Of a DNA stretch of 64,000 nucleotides, positions 37,006-46,700 are shown piece by piece. A program made the position numbers and the translations under genes. Under the pieces are notes generated by a model. That model worked only from the letters and a program-made list of their open reading frames with translations. It was not told where the DNA came from and did not search any database. The number at the start of each line of letters is the position of its first letter. Within the stretch, counting starts at the first letter, position 1. The stretch covers positions 3,534,001 to 3,598,000 of the forward strand of contig NZ_LT629971.1 of NCBI RefSeq assembly GCF_900108565.1, read 5' to 3'. The stretch is from Mycolicibacterium rutilum (GTDB taxonomy: Bacteria; Actinomycetota; Actinomycetes; Mycobacteriales; Mycobacteriaceae).

Positions 37006-38321
37006 CCGGCTTCGGACAGCTGATTTTCGCGATCGTGCTCGTCGTGCTCGGCGGAGTGTTCGCGGCGATCGACGCCGCGCTGAGCACCGTGTCGATGGCC
37101 CGCGTCGAGGAACTGGTGCGCGACGAGCGGCCCGGGGCGGTGCGACTGGCCAAGGTGATGGCCGAGCGGCCGCGCTTCATCAACCTGATCGTGCTGCTGC
37201 GGATCGCGTGCGAGGTCGGCGCGACGGTGCTGCTGGCGGCCTACCTCGACGGACACCTCGGCGTCACGTGGGGACTGTTCGCCGCCGCCGCGATCATGGT
37301 GGTGGTCAGCTTCGTCGCGATCGGGGTGGGGCCGCGCACCCTCGGGCGGCAGCACGCCTACACCATCGCGTTGCTCAGCGCGCTTCCGCTGCAGGCGCTT
37401 TCGGTGCTGCTGACACCGATCAGCCGGCTGCTGGTGCTGATCGGTAACGCGTTGACGCCGGGCCGCGGGTTCCGCAACGGACCGTTCGCCTCCGAGATCG
37501 AGCTGCGCGAGGTGGTCGACCTGGCGCAGCAGCGCGGCGTGGTGGCCGACGACGAGCGTCGGATGATCCAGTCGGTATTCGAACTCGGCGACACCCCGGC
37601 CCGCGAGGTGATGGTGCCGCGCACCGAGATGGTGTGGATCGAGAGCGACAAGACCGCCGGGCAGGCCACCTCGCTGGCGGTGCGCAGCGGGCACTCCCGC
37701 ATTCCGGTGATCGGCGAGAACGTCGACGACGTGGTGGGTGTCGTCTACCTCAAAGACCTTGTGCAGCGGACGTATTACTCCACCGACAGCGGCCGCGGCA
37801 CCAACGTGTCCCAGGTCATGCGGCGGGCGGTGTTCGTGCCCGACTCCAAGCCGCTCGACGAACTGCTGCGCGAGATGCAACGCGACCGCGTGCACATGGT
37901 GCTGCTGGTCGACGAGTACGGTGCGATCGCCGGACTGGTCACGATCGAGGATGTGCTCGAAGAGATCGTCGGCGAGATCGTCGACGAGTACGACGCCGGC
38001 GAGGTGGTGCCGGTCGAGGAGTTGGGCGACAAGCGTTATCGCGTGTCGGCGCGGCTGCCCATCGAGGACCTCGGCGAGTTGTACGACATCGAGTTCGACG
38101 ACGACCTCGACGTCGACACCGTCGGCGGTCTGGTCGCGTTCGAACTGGGCAGGGTCCCGCTGCCAGGCGCCGAGGTCACCTGGGACGGGCTACGGTTGCA
38201 GGCCGAGGGCGGGCCCGATCATCGCGGCCGGGTCCGGATCGGCACGGTGCTGGTCAGCCCCACCGAGACCCCCGAAGGAGAGGCCGATGAGACGGTGCGC
38301 GAGGAGGATCAGGCCCGATGA
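37002..38321 (+). CDS. HlyC/CorC-type membrane protein with CBS pair
   Basis: A 439-residue protein with an N-terminal DUF21 (CNNM) domain of about four membrane helices, then two CBS domains (about residues 205-330) and a C-terminal CorC/HlyC domain (340-425). Family members are linked to magnesium or cobalt transport, but function in mycobacteria is not settled. The [15 protein letters not shown] and [17 protein letters not shown] regions are characteristic. GTG 37002 overlaps the ybeY stop and puts the first membrane helix right at the N-terminus. The upstream in-frame extension lies inside ybeY and is rejected. Its stop overlaps the next start (ATGA). Confidence 0.9.
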   Translation: MTGFGQLIFAIVLVVLGGVFAAIDAALSTVSMARVEELVRDERPGAVRLAKVMAERPRFINLIVLLRIACEVGATVLLAAYLDGHLGVTWGLFAAAAIMVVVSFVAIGVGPRTLGRQHAYTIALLSALPLQALSVLLTPISRLLVLIGNALTPGRGFRNGPFASEIELREVVDLAQQRGVVADDERRMIQSVFELGDTPAREVMVPRTEMVWIESDKTAGQATSLAVRSGHSRIPVIGENVDDVVGVVYLKDLVQRTYYSTDSGRGTNVSQVMRRAVFVPDSKPLDELLREMQRDRVHMVLLVDEYGAIAGLVTIEDVLEEIVGEIVDEYDAGEVVPVEELGDKRYRVSARLPIEDLGELYDIEFDDDLDVDTVGGLVAFELGRVPLPGAEVTWDGLRLQAEGGPDHRGRVRIGTVLVSPTETPEGEADETVREEDQAR

Positions 38322-38635
38322 GTGAGCTCGACGCGGAGGACGCCAAGCTCGTCACGCTGGCCCGCGGTGCGATGGGTCGCGCCGAGGCCGGCTCCGGTGC
38401 CGCGGTGCGCGACGCCGACGGCCGCACCTATGCGGCGGCCCCGGTGACGCTGAACACCCTGCAGCTCACCGCGATTCAGGCCGCGGTCGCGGCGGCGGTG
38501 TCCAGCGGCGCCACCGGTATCGAGGCGGCGGTGCTGGTCGGCGGGTCCGCCGACGACGCCGGTGTGGACGCGGTGCGGGAACTGTCCGCCGACGCCGCGG
38601 TGATCGTCACCGACCGATCCGGGCGCCGAGTGTGA
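38318..38635 (+). CDS. Cytidine-deaminase-fold protein lacking zinc ligands
   Basis: A 105-residue protein like the small gene before era in M. tuberculosis (Rv2365c). The N-terminus [35 protein letters not shown] follows the pattern of cytidine deaminase. The position of the catalytic Cys-Ala-Glu is occupied by TAIQAA, and there is no later PCxxC. It is therefore unlikely to be a working deaminase and may be a scaffold or ligand-binding remnant. ATGA coupling to the CorC-like gene and closeness to era indicate one operon. Confidence 0.75.
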   Translation: MSELDAEDAKLVTLARGAMGRAEAGSGAAVRDADGRTYAAAPVTLNTLQLTAIQAAVAAAVSSGATGIEAAVLVGGSADDAGVDAVRELSADAAVIVTDRSGRRV

Positions 38636-38696
38636 AGCCACGGCGACAAATCCGGCCGATTCTCGCCCTCAGCGCACAGTCGGCGAGTGGTCCGCG

Positions 38697-39599
38697 ATGA
38701 GCACCGAATTCCGTTCGGGGTTCGTCTGTTTCGTCGGACGGCCGAACACCGGCAAGTCGACGCTGACCAATGCGTTGGTCGGCGCGAAGGTGGCGATCAC
38801 GTCGAACCGGCCGCAGACCACCCGGCACACGATCCGCGGAATCGTGCACCGTGAGGACTTCCAGATCATCCTGGTCGACACGCCGGGTCTGCACCGGCCG
38901 CGCACGCTGCTCGGACAACGGCTCAACGACCTGGTCAAGGACACCTACTCGGAAGTGGACGTGATCGGGTGGTGCATCCCCGCCGACGAGAAGATCGGTC
39001 CGGGTGACCGCTGGATCTACGACCAGATCCGCGCTGTCGCCCCGAAAACCACGCTGGTGGCGGTGGTCACGAAGATCGACAAGGTGCCCAAGGACCGTGT
39101 CGCCGCGCAACTGGTCGCGGTGAGCGAACTGGTCGGGCCCGACGCGGAGATCGTCCCCGTCTCGGCGACCGCCAACAACAACCTCGACGAGCTGATCGGC
39201 GTGCTCGCCGCCCAGTTGCCGCCGGGGCCCGCGTTCTATCCCGACGGTGAACTCACCGACGAGCCCGAGGAAACGCTGATGGCCGAGCTGATCCGCGAGG
39301 CCGCCCTCGAAGGCGTGCGCGACGAGCTGCCGCACTCGCTGGCCGTCGTGATCGAAGAGGTGGAGCCGCGCGAGGACCGCGAGGACCTCATCGATGTGCA
39401 CGCGATTCTCTACGTCGAGCGCGACAGCCAGAAGGGCATCGTGATCGGCAAGGGCGGCGCCAGGCTGCGGGAGGTCGGCACCGCCGCGCGCACGCAGATC
39501 GAGAAACTCCTCGGTACCAAGGTGTTCCTCGATCTGCGGGTCAAGGTCGCCAAGAACTGGCAGCGCGATCCGAAACAGCTGGGGCGCTTGGGGTTCTGA
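38697..39599 (+). CDS. era: Era, ribosome-assembly GTPase
   Basis: A 300-residue GTPase that assists 30S subunit maturation. The G1 motif GRPNTGKST lies at residues 14-22, G3 is DTPGLH, and G4 reads TKID where most GTPases have NKxD. The C-terminal KH domain has VIGKGGARLREVG. The length equals the M. tuberculosis protein. It is the last gene of the operon and meets the long convergent surface-protein gene with only three bases between their stop codons. Confidence 0.95.
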   Translation: MSTEFRSGFVCFVGRPNTGKSTLTNALVGAKVAITSNRPQTTRHTIRGIVHREDFQIILVDTPGLHRPRTLLGQRLNDLVKDTYSEVDVIGWCIPADEKIGPGDRWIYDQIRAVAPKTTLVAVVTKIDKVPKDRVAAQLVAVSELVGPDAEIVPVSATANNNLDELIGVLAAQLPPGPAFYPDGELTDEPEETLMAELIREAALEGVRDELPHSLAVVIEEVEPREDREDLIDVHAILYVERDSQKGIVIGKGGARLREVGTAARTQIEKLLGTKVFLDLRVKVAKNWQRDPKQLGRLGF

Positions 39600-39602
39600 T
39601 AC

Positions 39603-42600
39603 TCACATCGGCGACGTGACGTTGATGGTGACGACGGTCGGGAGGGAGTCGTCCTCGCCGTCGTAGGCGGTGTAGTAGAAGTTGTCGACTCCCACGAAAC
39701 CCGGGTCGGGGGTGTAGACGAACGACTGCTCGGCCGAGTTGCGCTGCACTGTGCCGTGTGCGGGTGCGGAGACCTGCCACGGCACCAGAGCGAGCGGACC
39801 GTCCGGGTCGACGTCGTTGCCGAGCAGCGTCGTCCAGGGGATCGTCACCGGTGTGCCGGCGACCGTGGTCAGTTGGTTACCCCCGGCCTGCGGCACGGTA
39901 TTGGCCGGGACGCCGACGTTGACGGTCACGAGGGCCTGGGCAGAGCCTTCCGCACCGTCGGTGATGGTGTAGGAGAAGGTGTCCTCGTCGAAGAACCCGG
40001 CGCTGGGCGTGTAGGTGTAGGTGCCGTCCATGTTGTCGGTGATCGTTCCGTGCTCGGGCTGACCCACCGTCAGGATCGACAGCGCGTCACCTTCGGCGTC
40101 GAAGTCGTTGATCAGCAGGTCATCCGGGCCGAAGGTCACCGCGGTGCCCGTCAGCGTGGCCAGGCTGTCGAAGCCGGGGACCGGGGCAGTGTTGACGACC
40201 GCCTGACCGACGGTGATGGTCACCAGCGTCGGGGTGCTGTCGGCCTCGCCGTCGAAGGCGGTGTAGTAGAAGCTGTCGGTGCCTTCGAACCCGGCGTAGG
40301 GCGTGTAGGTGTAGGTGCCGTCGAAGTTGTCCACGAGTGTGCCGTGGCTCGGCTCGGAGATGACAAAGGCACTGAGACCGTCGCCGTCGGCGTCGAAATC
40401 GTTGCCCACCAGATCCTCGTCGGAGATCACGAGCGGCGTATCGACAGCGGTGGACAGGGGATCGGCGTCGGCGACCGGTGCGGTGTTGTTCAGCTCGCCG
40501 ACGTGCACGGTCACGAACGCCGGCGCGCTCTGACCGGTGGCGTCGCTGAGGGTGTAGGTGAACTGGTCTGCCCCGGTGAACCCGCCGTCCGGCGTATAGG
40601 TGTAGCTGCCGTCGCCGTTGTCGACGAGGGCACCGTTCTCCGGTGTTCCGACCGAGATCGACAGCGCGTCGCCCTCGGCGTCGAAATCGTTGCCCAGCAG
40701 ATCGTTCTGCGTGAACGTCAAGGCGGTGCCCGCCGGGGTCGCCAGGCTGTCGTAACCGGCCACCGGCACCGCGTTGGCGCTCACGGTGATCGTGACAGCC
40801 GTCGGGACGCTGTCGGCTTGGCCGTCGAAGGCGGTGTAGTAGAACGTGTCAGTGCCCACGAACCCGGCGTCGGGCGTGTAGGTCATGCTGCCGTCGGGAT
40901 TGCCGGACAGCGAGCCGTGCAGGGGGTCGGAAACAACGTACGGTGAGACCCCACCCTCGGCGTCGGAATCATTGTCGACCAGATCCTGGTCGAGAATGAC
41001 CAGAGGAGTGTCGACAGCGGTGGACAGGAAGTCCGGTTCCGCGACCGGTGGTGTGTTGGCCGCGCCGCCGATGTTGATGGTGACAGCTGCGTTGTAGAGG
41101 CTGTTGTCGGTGCCGTCGCTGGCGGTGTAGGTGAACTGGTCTTGGCCTGTGATGCCGGCGTTCGGGGTGTAGGTGTAGGTGCCGTCGCCGTTGTTGACCA
41201 GGCTGCCCTTCGTCGGGTTGCCGGCGATGGTGATCTGAATGGGATCACCGTCAACGTCGAAGTCGTTGGCCAACAGTTGGTTTGCTGTGATGGTCAATGG
41301 CGTGCCCACCGGGGTGGCCAGGCTGTCGTATCCGGGCACCGGGGCGGTGTTCGGCCGCTCCACGACGTTGATCAGCACCACCGTCGGGAGGCTGTCAGCT
41401 TGGCCGTCGTAGGCGGTGTAGTAGAACGCGTCGGGGCCGGCGTATCCCGCGTCGGGCGTGTAGGTGAAGGTCCTGTCGCCCGTATTGCTGGTCAGGGTGC
41501 CGTGGCTGGGTTCTCCGGCGATGTAGAGGATGGGGGCCTCAGGGCCGTCGGTGTCGGAGTCGTTGGTCAGCAGGCTGTCCCAGCTGATGGTCACCGACTC
41601 GTCCTGAGTGGTCGCGGCCTGGTCGGCCTGGGTGACCGGCGGTGTGTTGGCCGCGCCACCGACGTTGATGGTGACGACGGCGGAGTACACGCTGTTGCCG
41701 GTGCCGTCGTTGGCGAAGTAGCTGAACTGGTCCGGGCCGGTGACGCCGGCGTTCGGGGTGTAGGTGTAGGTACCGTCACCGTTGGCGACCAGGCTGCCGC
41801 TGGTCGGGTTGTCGTCGATGACGATGTGGAGCGGGTCGCCGTCAGCGTCAAAATCGTTGGCCAACAGCTGGTCTGGCGTGATCGTGAGCGGCGTGCCCGC
41901 CGGGGTGGCCAGGCTGTCGTATCCGGGCACCGGAGCGGTATTGTTCGCGGCATCACCGACCTTGATGGTGACGGTGGCGGTAGCGGTGGCCTGCCCGTCG
42001 CTGATTGTGTACGTGAAGGTGTCGATGCCGTCGAAGTCCTGGTTCGGCGTGTACGTGATGCCACCGCCCATGCTCGGTGTGAAGGCACCGTGGCTGGGCA
42101 GTGTGGCGTCGATGATCTGGATGGGATCGCCGTCGGGATCGAAATCGTCGCCCAGCAGGTCCTCCACTGTGAAGTCCACCGGTGTGTTGACCGCGGTGGT
42201 CAGCTCGTCGTCGACCGCCACGGGCGGGGTGTTGGGTGCGGGCTGCCCGACCGTGATGACGACGGTGCCCGTGCTCTCGATCTGTCCGTCGCTGATCACA
42301 TAGGTGATGGTGTCGACGCCTTCAAAGCCGGCTTCCGGCGTGTAGGTGATCGTCATCGTTTCCGGGTCGAAGGCGAGGCCGCCGTTGCCGAAGTAATCGA
42401 CGCGGGTCAGTATCAGGGCGTCACCGTCGGGATCGGTGTCATCGCTGACCCATTCGTCCAGCGTGAACGAGATCGGGGTGTCGACCTCGGTGGCGTATTC
42501 GTCGTCGACCGCCACCGGCGCGGCGTTGGTTTGGGGATCGCCGACGTTGATGACGACGGTGGCCACGTTCGACAGGTTCTCGCCGTCGTACGCGCGGTAG

Positions 42601-45308
42601 GTGAAGGTGTCGGTGCCGGTGAAGCCGGCGTCGGGGGTGTAGACGAAGTTGCCGTTGGCGTCGACGTCGAGGGTGCCGTTGCTCGGCTGTCCGACCGGGA
42701 GGACCTGCAGATCGTCATTGTCGAAATCGAAGTCATTGGACAGCAGTAGATTCGACGTGATCGTCCACGGGGCGCCCGGCGGGATCTTGAGCACGTCGTC
42801 GGCGGCCAGGGGTGCGGTGCCGGTCGGCTGGTCGACGTCGATGGTGACTGTCGCGGTGCTCTCGGCCTGTCCGTCGGTGATGGTGTAGGTGAAGGTGTCC
42901 TTGCCGAAGAATCCGGGATTGGGCGTGTAGGTGTAGACCTGGGTGACGTCGTTGTACGAGATGGTGCCGTTGGCCGGCAAAGTGCCATCGCCAGCGATCT
43001 GGATGAGGTCACCATCGGGGTCGGAGTCGTTGCCCAACAGGTCGCCGATCGTGAACTCCACCGGGGTACCGGCGGTGGTTTCGAGTTCGTCGTCGACGGC
43101 GACCGGCGGTGTGTTCGGCACGGCGGCACCGACGGTGACCGTCACCTGGCCGACGTCGGAGGTCAGCCCGTCGGTGACGGTGTAGGTGAAGGTGTCGACG
43201 CCGGTGAAACCTGCTGCGGGCGTATAGGTGTATTCGCCGTTGGACTGCATGTTGACCATGCCGCCCTCGGTGCTCTGGTACTCCCCGGTGCTGGTGACGG
43301 TCAACGGTTCCGTCGGCCCGTCCGGGTTCTGCGCGATGTCGTTGGTCAGCACGTTGCCGCCGATCGGGACACCCGCCGTGGTCTGGTTGACGTCGTCGCG
43401 CGCCACCACATCATCGTTGGACGGGCCGACGTGGATGTGCACGACAGCGACATTGCTCGTCGCGGTGCCGTCGAACGCACGGTAGGTGAAGGTGTCCTCA
43501 CCCACGAAGTTGGCCGTCGGGGTGTAGGTGAAGGTTCCATCCGGATTCAGTTGGAACGCCGACGCGTGGCTCGGCCCCGAAACAAGTTGTGCGGTGAGGT
43601 CGTCGTCGTCGACGTCGGAGTCGTTGAGCAACACGTTGTCGCTGATGCCCGGGAAGTCCTCGGCGGCGTAGACGGCATCGGGCTGGGCGACCGGCGCATC
43701 GTTGACACTGCTGACGGTCACGGTGACCGTACCGGTGTCACTGGCCGTGCCGTCGGAGACGGTGTAGGTGAAGGTGTCAGTGCCGTGATAATTGGCATCC
43801 GGTGTGTACGTGTAGGACCCGTCGGCGTTGACGACCGCGGTGCCGTGCGCGGGCCCGTTCTTGAGCTCGGCGGTCAGCCCCGTCGAGTCGACATCGGTGT
43901 CGTTGGTCAACACGTTGCCCGACTTGGCGGTGTCTTCGGCAGTGGTGGCGGTGTCGTCCACGGCGACCGGCGCGTCGTTGACCGCGGTGACGGTGATCGT
44001 CACGGTCGCGGTGTCGGAGTGGCTACCGCCGAAGAGTCCGAAGAACCCGTGCAGATGCGGACTGGTGGCGTCGCTGGCGCGGTAGGTGAATGTGTCTGTG
44101 CCGCTGTAGTTTGCGTCCGGGGTGTAGGTGAACGAACCGTCGGCGTTGAGCGTGAGATCGCCGTGCGCCGGTCCGGTGACCACACCCGCGGTCAGGGTGT
44201 CGCCGTCGGCGTCGGTGTCGTTGGTCAGCACGTTGCCGGTCAACGCAACGTCTTCGGAGGTCGTGTAGGCGTTGACCACTGCGTTGGGGGAGCGGTTGAA
44301 GAAGGTCCGTTGAATCTCACGGCGCACCCAGTCCAGCACCGCGAACAGGGTCAGCGGGGGTTGCGTCGGCGCGAACGGCCCTGGCGCGAGGAACGGGGAC
44401 AGCACGGCCGCAACGAATACCGCCGCGATGTTGACGACCGTGGTGGGTATCGCCATGAGCGCCTGGATCGGGTTCTGGGCGGCGATGCCGACATCCTGCA
44501 CCGTCGCGAAGGCAGAGTTGTCCTCGGGAACCGATGTGGTCAGTGCGGCGAAAGTCGTCGGGCCCTCCGAGTTCGAGGCGGTGAACGTCTCCGGCTCGGT
44601 GTGCACCGTCGGATCGGTGGATCCGCCGGTCGCGCCGGCGTTGTCGGCGGGCTGCGGATCGGTCGTCGCGGGTGCCGGCGATGGGCTGCCGGCAGGCGTG
44701 TTGTTCCCGGTTGGGGATTGTGTCTGCGTCGGTTGAGGTTCCGCGGTGGCGGGGTCGGCGGCCGGCTCAGGCGTGGCGGTGGGCTGGTTGCTCGGCTCCG
44801 GCTCGTGGGTCGGGCTGGGGGCCGTCTCGGTCTCCTCACCGGCGGTCGGCTCGGTGTCGGTTTCCACGGCGTTGGGCCCGTAGCTGCCCGTGACCGCGCC
44901 GCCCGAGCTCTGCACCACACCTTGTTGCGGCGCAACGCCGCCCGACGCGGGTGTCTCGGCCGAGGTGTCGGTGCCTGCGGTCGTGGTGGTCGTGGTGGTG
45001 GTCTCCGTCGACGTGGTTGTCGTCTCGGGCTCGGTGGTGTTGGCCGGTTCCGATGCGGGCGTGTCTGTCGATGCCGACGATTCGGTGTCGTCCGCCCGCG
45101 CGAAACCGGGTACTGCGGTGGTGAATCCGACGCCCACTCCGAGCGCCACGGCGAGTACGCCGACGCGGCCGACGAATCGCGCGTACCCGGACCGCGCCGT
45201 GCGCTGCGGTGGGGTGATGACCAGGCCGCGGGCCGGGACGCATGTACCGGCCGCATTCGCCCGCTCGTTGCGGTGCCGGCCCTGATGAGATTTACGCCCT
45301 GCAGACAT
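39603..45308 (-). CDS. Giant secreted/surface protein with 16 cadherin/Ig-like repeats
   Basis: A 1901-residue exported protein. After a basic N-terminus, a signal sequence lies at residues 42-72 (GRVGVLAVALGVGVGF, cleavage near FARAD). A Thr/Pro/Glu/Ser-rich spacer follows to about residue 280. Residues 286-340 form a hydrophobic then amphipathic segment (VVNIAAVFVAAVL, QPPLTLFAVLDWVRREI). From 341 to the end there are 16 repeats of about 97 residues, each with an NTAPVA-type start, NDxDxDGD, a YTYTPxAGFxGxDTFTY core and a DG-rich end. These are typical of tandem cadherin/VCBS-like Ig repeats that bind calcium. The last eight repeats alternate between two subtypes. There is no sortase motif or C-terminal anchor. 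Adhesion or wall association is inferred. Start: the only ATG-type start in frame before the signal. Confidence 0.85.
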   Translation of the reverse strand: MSAGRKSHQGRHRNERANAAGTCVPARGLVITPPQRTARSGYARFVGRVGVLAVALGVGVGFTTAVPGFARADDTESSASTDTPASEPANTTEPETTTTSTETTTTTTTTAGTDTSAETPASGGVAPQQGVVQSSGGAVTGSYGPNAVETDTEPTAGEETETAPSPTHEPEPSNQPTATPEPAADPATAEPQPTQTQSPTGNNTPAGSPSPAPATTDPQPADNAGATGGSTDPTVHTEPETFTASNSEGPTTFAALTTSVPEDNSAFATVQDVGIAAQNPIQALMAIPTTVVNIAAVFVAAVLSPFLAPGPFAPTQPPLTLFAVLDWVRREIQRTFFNRSPNAVVNAYTTSEDVALTGNVLTNDTDADGDTLTAGVVTGPAHGDLTLNADGSFTYTPDANYSGTDTFTYRASDATSPHLHGFFGLFGGSHSDTATVTITVTAVNDAPVAVDDTATTAEDTAKSGNVLTNDTDVDSTGLTAELKNGPAHGTAVVNADGSYTYTPDANYHGTDTFTYTVSDGTASDTGTVTVTVSSVNDAPVAQPDAVYAAEDFPGISDNVLLNDSDVDDDDLTAQLVSGPSHASAFQLNPDGTFTYTPTANFVGEDTFTYRAFDGTATSNVAVVHIHVGPSNDDVVARDDVNQTTAGVPIGGNVLTNDIAQNPDGPTEPLTVTSTGEYQSTEGGMVNMQSNGEYTYTPAAGFTGVDTFTYTVTDGLTSDVGQVTVTVGAAVPNTPPVAVDDELETTAGTPVEFTIGDLLGNDSDPDGDLIQIAGDGTLPANGTISYNDVTQVYTYTPNPGFFGKDTFTYTITDGQAESTATVTIDVDQPTGTAPLAADDVLKIPPGAPWTITSNLLLSNDFDFDNDDLQVLPVGQPSNGTLDVDANGNFVYTPDAGFTGTDTFTYRAYDGENLSNVATVVINVGDPQTNAAPVAVDDEYATEVDTPISFTLDEWVSDDTDPDGDALILTRVDYFGNGGLAFDPETMTITYTPEAGFEGVDTITYVISDGQIESTGTVVITVGQPAPNTPPVAVDDELTTAVNTPVDFTVEDLLGDDFDPDGDPIQIIDATLPSHGAFTPSMGGGITYTPNQDFDGIDTFTYTISDGQATATATVTIKVGDAANNTAPVPGYDSLATPAGTPLTITPDQLLANDFDADGDPLHIVIDDNPTSGSLVANGDGTYTYTPNAGVTGPDQFSYFANDGTGNSVYSAVVTINVGGAANTPPVTQADQAATTQDESVTISWDSLLTNDSDTDGPEAPILYIAGEPSHGTLTSNTGDRTFTYTPDAGYAGPDAFYYTAYDGQADSLPTVVLINVVERPNTAPVPGYDSLATPVGTPLTITANQLLANDFDVDGDPIQITIAGNPTKGSLVNNGDGTYTYTPNAGITGQDQFTYTASDGTDNSLYNAAVTINIGGAANTPPVAEPDFLSTAVDTPLVILDQDLVDNDSDAEGGVSPYVVSDPLHGSLSGNPDGSMTYTPDAGFVGTDTFYYTAFDGQADSVPTAVTITVSANAVPVAGYDSLATPAGTALTFTQNDLLGNDFDAEGDALSISVGTPENGALVDNGDGSYTYTPDGGFTGADQFTYTLSDATGQSAPAFVTVHVGELNNTAPVADADPLSTAVDTPLVISDEDLVGNDFDADGDGLSAFVISEPSHGTLVDNFDGTYTYTPYAGFEGTDSFYYTAFDGEADSTPTLVTITVGQAVVNTAPVPGFDSLATLTGTAVTFGPDDLLINDFDAEGDALSILTVGQPEHGTITDNMDGTYTYTPSAGFFDEDTFSYTITDGAEGSAQALVTVNVGVPANTVPQAGGNQLTTVAGTPVTIPWTTLLGNDVDPDGPLALVPWQVSAPAHGTVQRNSAEQSFVYTPDPGFVGVDNFYYTAYDGEDDSLPTVVTINVTSPM
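39606..44288 (-). repeat. Sixteen coding repeats of about 290 bp
   Basis: The DNA encoding residues 341-1900 of the giant protein is made of 16 diverged direct repeats. In the part nearest the 3' end of the gene (about 39606-41945), units alternate as A-B-A-B, so the more recent amplification step copied a pair of about 585 bp four times. Such DNA can recombine and is prone to assembly collapse. Confidence 0.8.
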
Positions 45309-45373
45309 TCCCGTCCCCCTACGGTCGTGTGATTGGGTCGGGTAGATCGTGTGCCGACCGCGGGGGGTTTGAC

Positions 45374-45424
45374 GTGAGTAGTGGACTACTCGTCTTTGGT
45401 TCGAGTAGTGACGGCGGTACTCAC
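45374..45424 (-). terminator. Nested inverted repeat downstream of the two-repeat cysteine protein gene
   Basis: ACTACTCG (45385-45392) and CGAGTAGT (45402-45409) form an inner 8-bp stem with a 9-base loop. GTGAGTA (45374-45380) and TACTCAC (45418-45424) form an outer 7-bp stem. The structure lies directly after the stop of the minus-strand gene ending at 45426 and before the giant protein gene, so it probably terminates transcription between them. Confidence 0.6.
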
Positions 45425-45425
45425 A

Positions 45426-45887
45426 TCATGGACAGATCGGGCTGTTGAGGATGGGTAGATTGACGCCACACAGCGGATGCTGCGCAGGTGGCGCGGCCGG
45501 CGCCGGTTGGTTGGCCTGCTTGCGTGACTGCGCGGCGGCGTTGTCGGCGGCGGCTTGGGCGCGGACATCGGGTGTCACGCACACGACGTCGCCGCCGTAG
45601 GCCTCGCGCCAGACGAAGCCCTGCTTGCAGGTGTTGGGTCCGTATGCGCCACCGCCGGGTTCGACGTTCTGGCCGGCGGCCGCATTCTGCTGGGCGGTGG
45701 CGGACCGGACCGCCGGTGTGACACACACGGTGTCGCCGGAACGCGCCTCCCGCCAGACATAGCCTTGGATGCAGGTGTCCGCGCCGTAGGGCAACGGTTC
45801 GGCAAGTGCCGGAGCCGCGAGGCTGGTTGCGACGGCAGCAACTACCGCGGCGAGTGTGAAGGTACGTTGGGTTGTATTGAGAGACAT
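45426..45887 (-). CDS. Small secreted protein with two Cys-containing repeats
   Basis: A 153-residue exported protein of unknown function. The signal peptide runs from the ATG at 45887 to about residue 30 (TLAAVVAAVATSLAAPALAE). The mature part holds two similar units of about 50 residues with the pattern C-x-QGxVWREAxxGDxVCVTPxVR and a third, shortened C-terminal part with two cysteines (HPLCGVNLPILNSPICP). Each unit has two cysteines, suggesting one disulfide per unit. An upstream ATG at 45917 would put ten extra residues before the signal and is less likely. It is related to small exported proteins common in mycobacteria, and no enzyme motif is visible. Confidence 0.75.
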   Translation of the reverse strand: MSLNTTQRTFTLAAVVAAVATSLAAPALAEPLPYGADTCIQGYVWREARSGDTVCVTPAVRSATAQQNAAAGQNVEPGGGAYGPNTCKQGFVWREAYGGDVVCVTPDVRAQAAADNAAAQSRKQANQPAPAAPPAQHPLCGVNLPILNSPICP

Positions 45888-46140
45888 GATGACTCGCTTG
45901 TCAGGTGAATGCAGCACTGCGCTCGACTCAGCGCAAAGAAGGACACGGGTGACGATGCCACCCAGAGAGTCGACCGGATTTCCGGGCGACAGCGCGGTTT
46001 TCGCTCGCCGGTGGTTACGGCGGTCCGGTGTCGGAGTTCATTGACGGTCCCCAGACTTACGCCCTTGTGGCGCAACCAGGGTCGACGGTAATGCGCGGGA
46101 AATCCCGTTGAATCGGGTGTTTCCCTACTTTTGGCTCATC
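45888..46140. other. Intergenic region with no recognised gene
   Basis: These 253 bases separate two minus-strand genes. No ORF with family features, RNA gene or strong repeat was found. They must hold the promoter of the small secreted protein gene and the terminator of the CAP-domain gene. Confidence 0.5.
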
Positions 46141-46689
46141 TCAGCCCGGTGCGCCGGCGCCGGGCTGACCGAACGGCCTGCGGGGTCCGGGTACCGGCGG
46201 GGCGGCGTCGCCCTTGCCGTAGACCGCCACCACGACGGTGCGGTCGATCGCGTTGGCCGACCACACCCCGATGTCGACGTTCGAGCAGTCGGACATGATG
46301 CCGTAGTAATCCGGCCGGTGGTACCACTGATTGATCAGCTCGATCCCGCTGATCGCCAGCGCTGGGTTGATGGCGACGGTCTCGGCGACATCCCCGACGT
46401 AGCCGGCGTTGCGCGCGCGGTCGGCGACGGTGGTGCCGTCCGACCCGATGTCACCGTTGAGTGCCCGGTTGTTGAGGGCGTCGTTGGTGTGCCACTCGGC
46501 GGCCAGCCGCAGCTTCGGGTTGATCTCGATGTCGGTGTCGCAGCCGGCCTGCGTCTTGACGGTGTAGACGTTCGACACCACGGCGTCGTTGAGCCGCTTG
46601 TTGTCCGCGCCGGCGGCGGGGGTGCCGACCACCGCGCCGCAGGCCAGAGCCAGAACCGTCACACCAAGAACGCCACGCCGCGAGCTCAT
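46141..46689 (-). CDS. Secreted CAP-domain (SCP/PR1-like) protein
   Basis: A 182-residue exported protein. The signal peptide is MSSRRGVLGVTVLALACGAVVGTP up to about residue 28. The CAP fold is recognisable from INPKLRLAAEWHTNDALNN, the GDIGSDGTTVADRARNAGY segment and ELINQWYHRPDYYGIMSDC, followed by DIGVW. A proline/glycine-rich tail (PPVPGPRRPFGQPG) follows. The precise role of CAP proteins in bacteria is unclear; some bind lipids or act at the wall. The ATG at 46689 is chosen for the signal peptide. A longer in-frame reading toward 47271 lies antisense or out of frame within the amidase gene and is not real. Confidence 0.82.
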   Translation of the reverse strand: MSSRRGVLGVTVLALACGAVVGTPAAGADNKRLNDAVVSNVYTVKTQAGCDTDIEINPKLRLAAEWHTNDALNNRALNGDIGSDGTTVADRARNAGYVGDVAETVAINPALAISGIELINQWYHRPDYYGIMSDCSNVDIGVWSANAIDRTVVVAVYGKGDAAPPVPGPRRPFGQPGAGAPG

Positions 46690-46700
46690 GGTGCAGAACT

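Noticed and set aside
39606..44288. Possible CRISPR array from the regular spacing of repeats
   Set aside because: Units are about 290 bp, diverged, in frame and encode a known domain type; there are no short identical repeats with unique spacers and no cas genes.
43431..45332. 633-residue plus-strand open frame
   Set aside because: Antisense to the repeat-protein gene; long only because of GC-rich third positions. The signal peptide, spacer and repeats on the minus strand are coherent.
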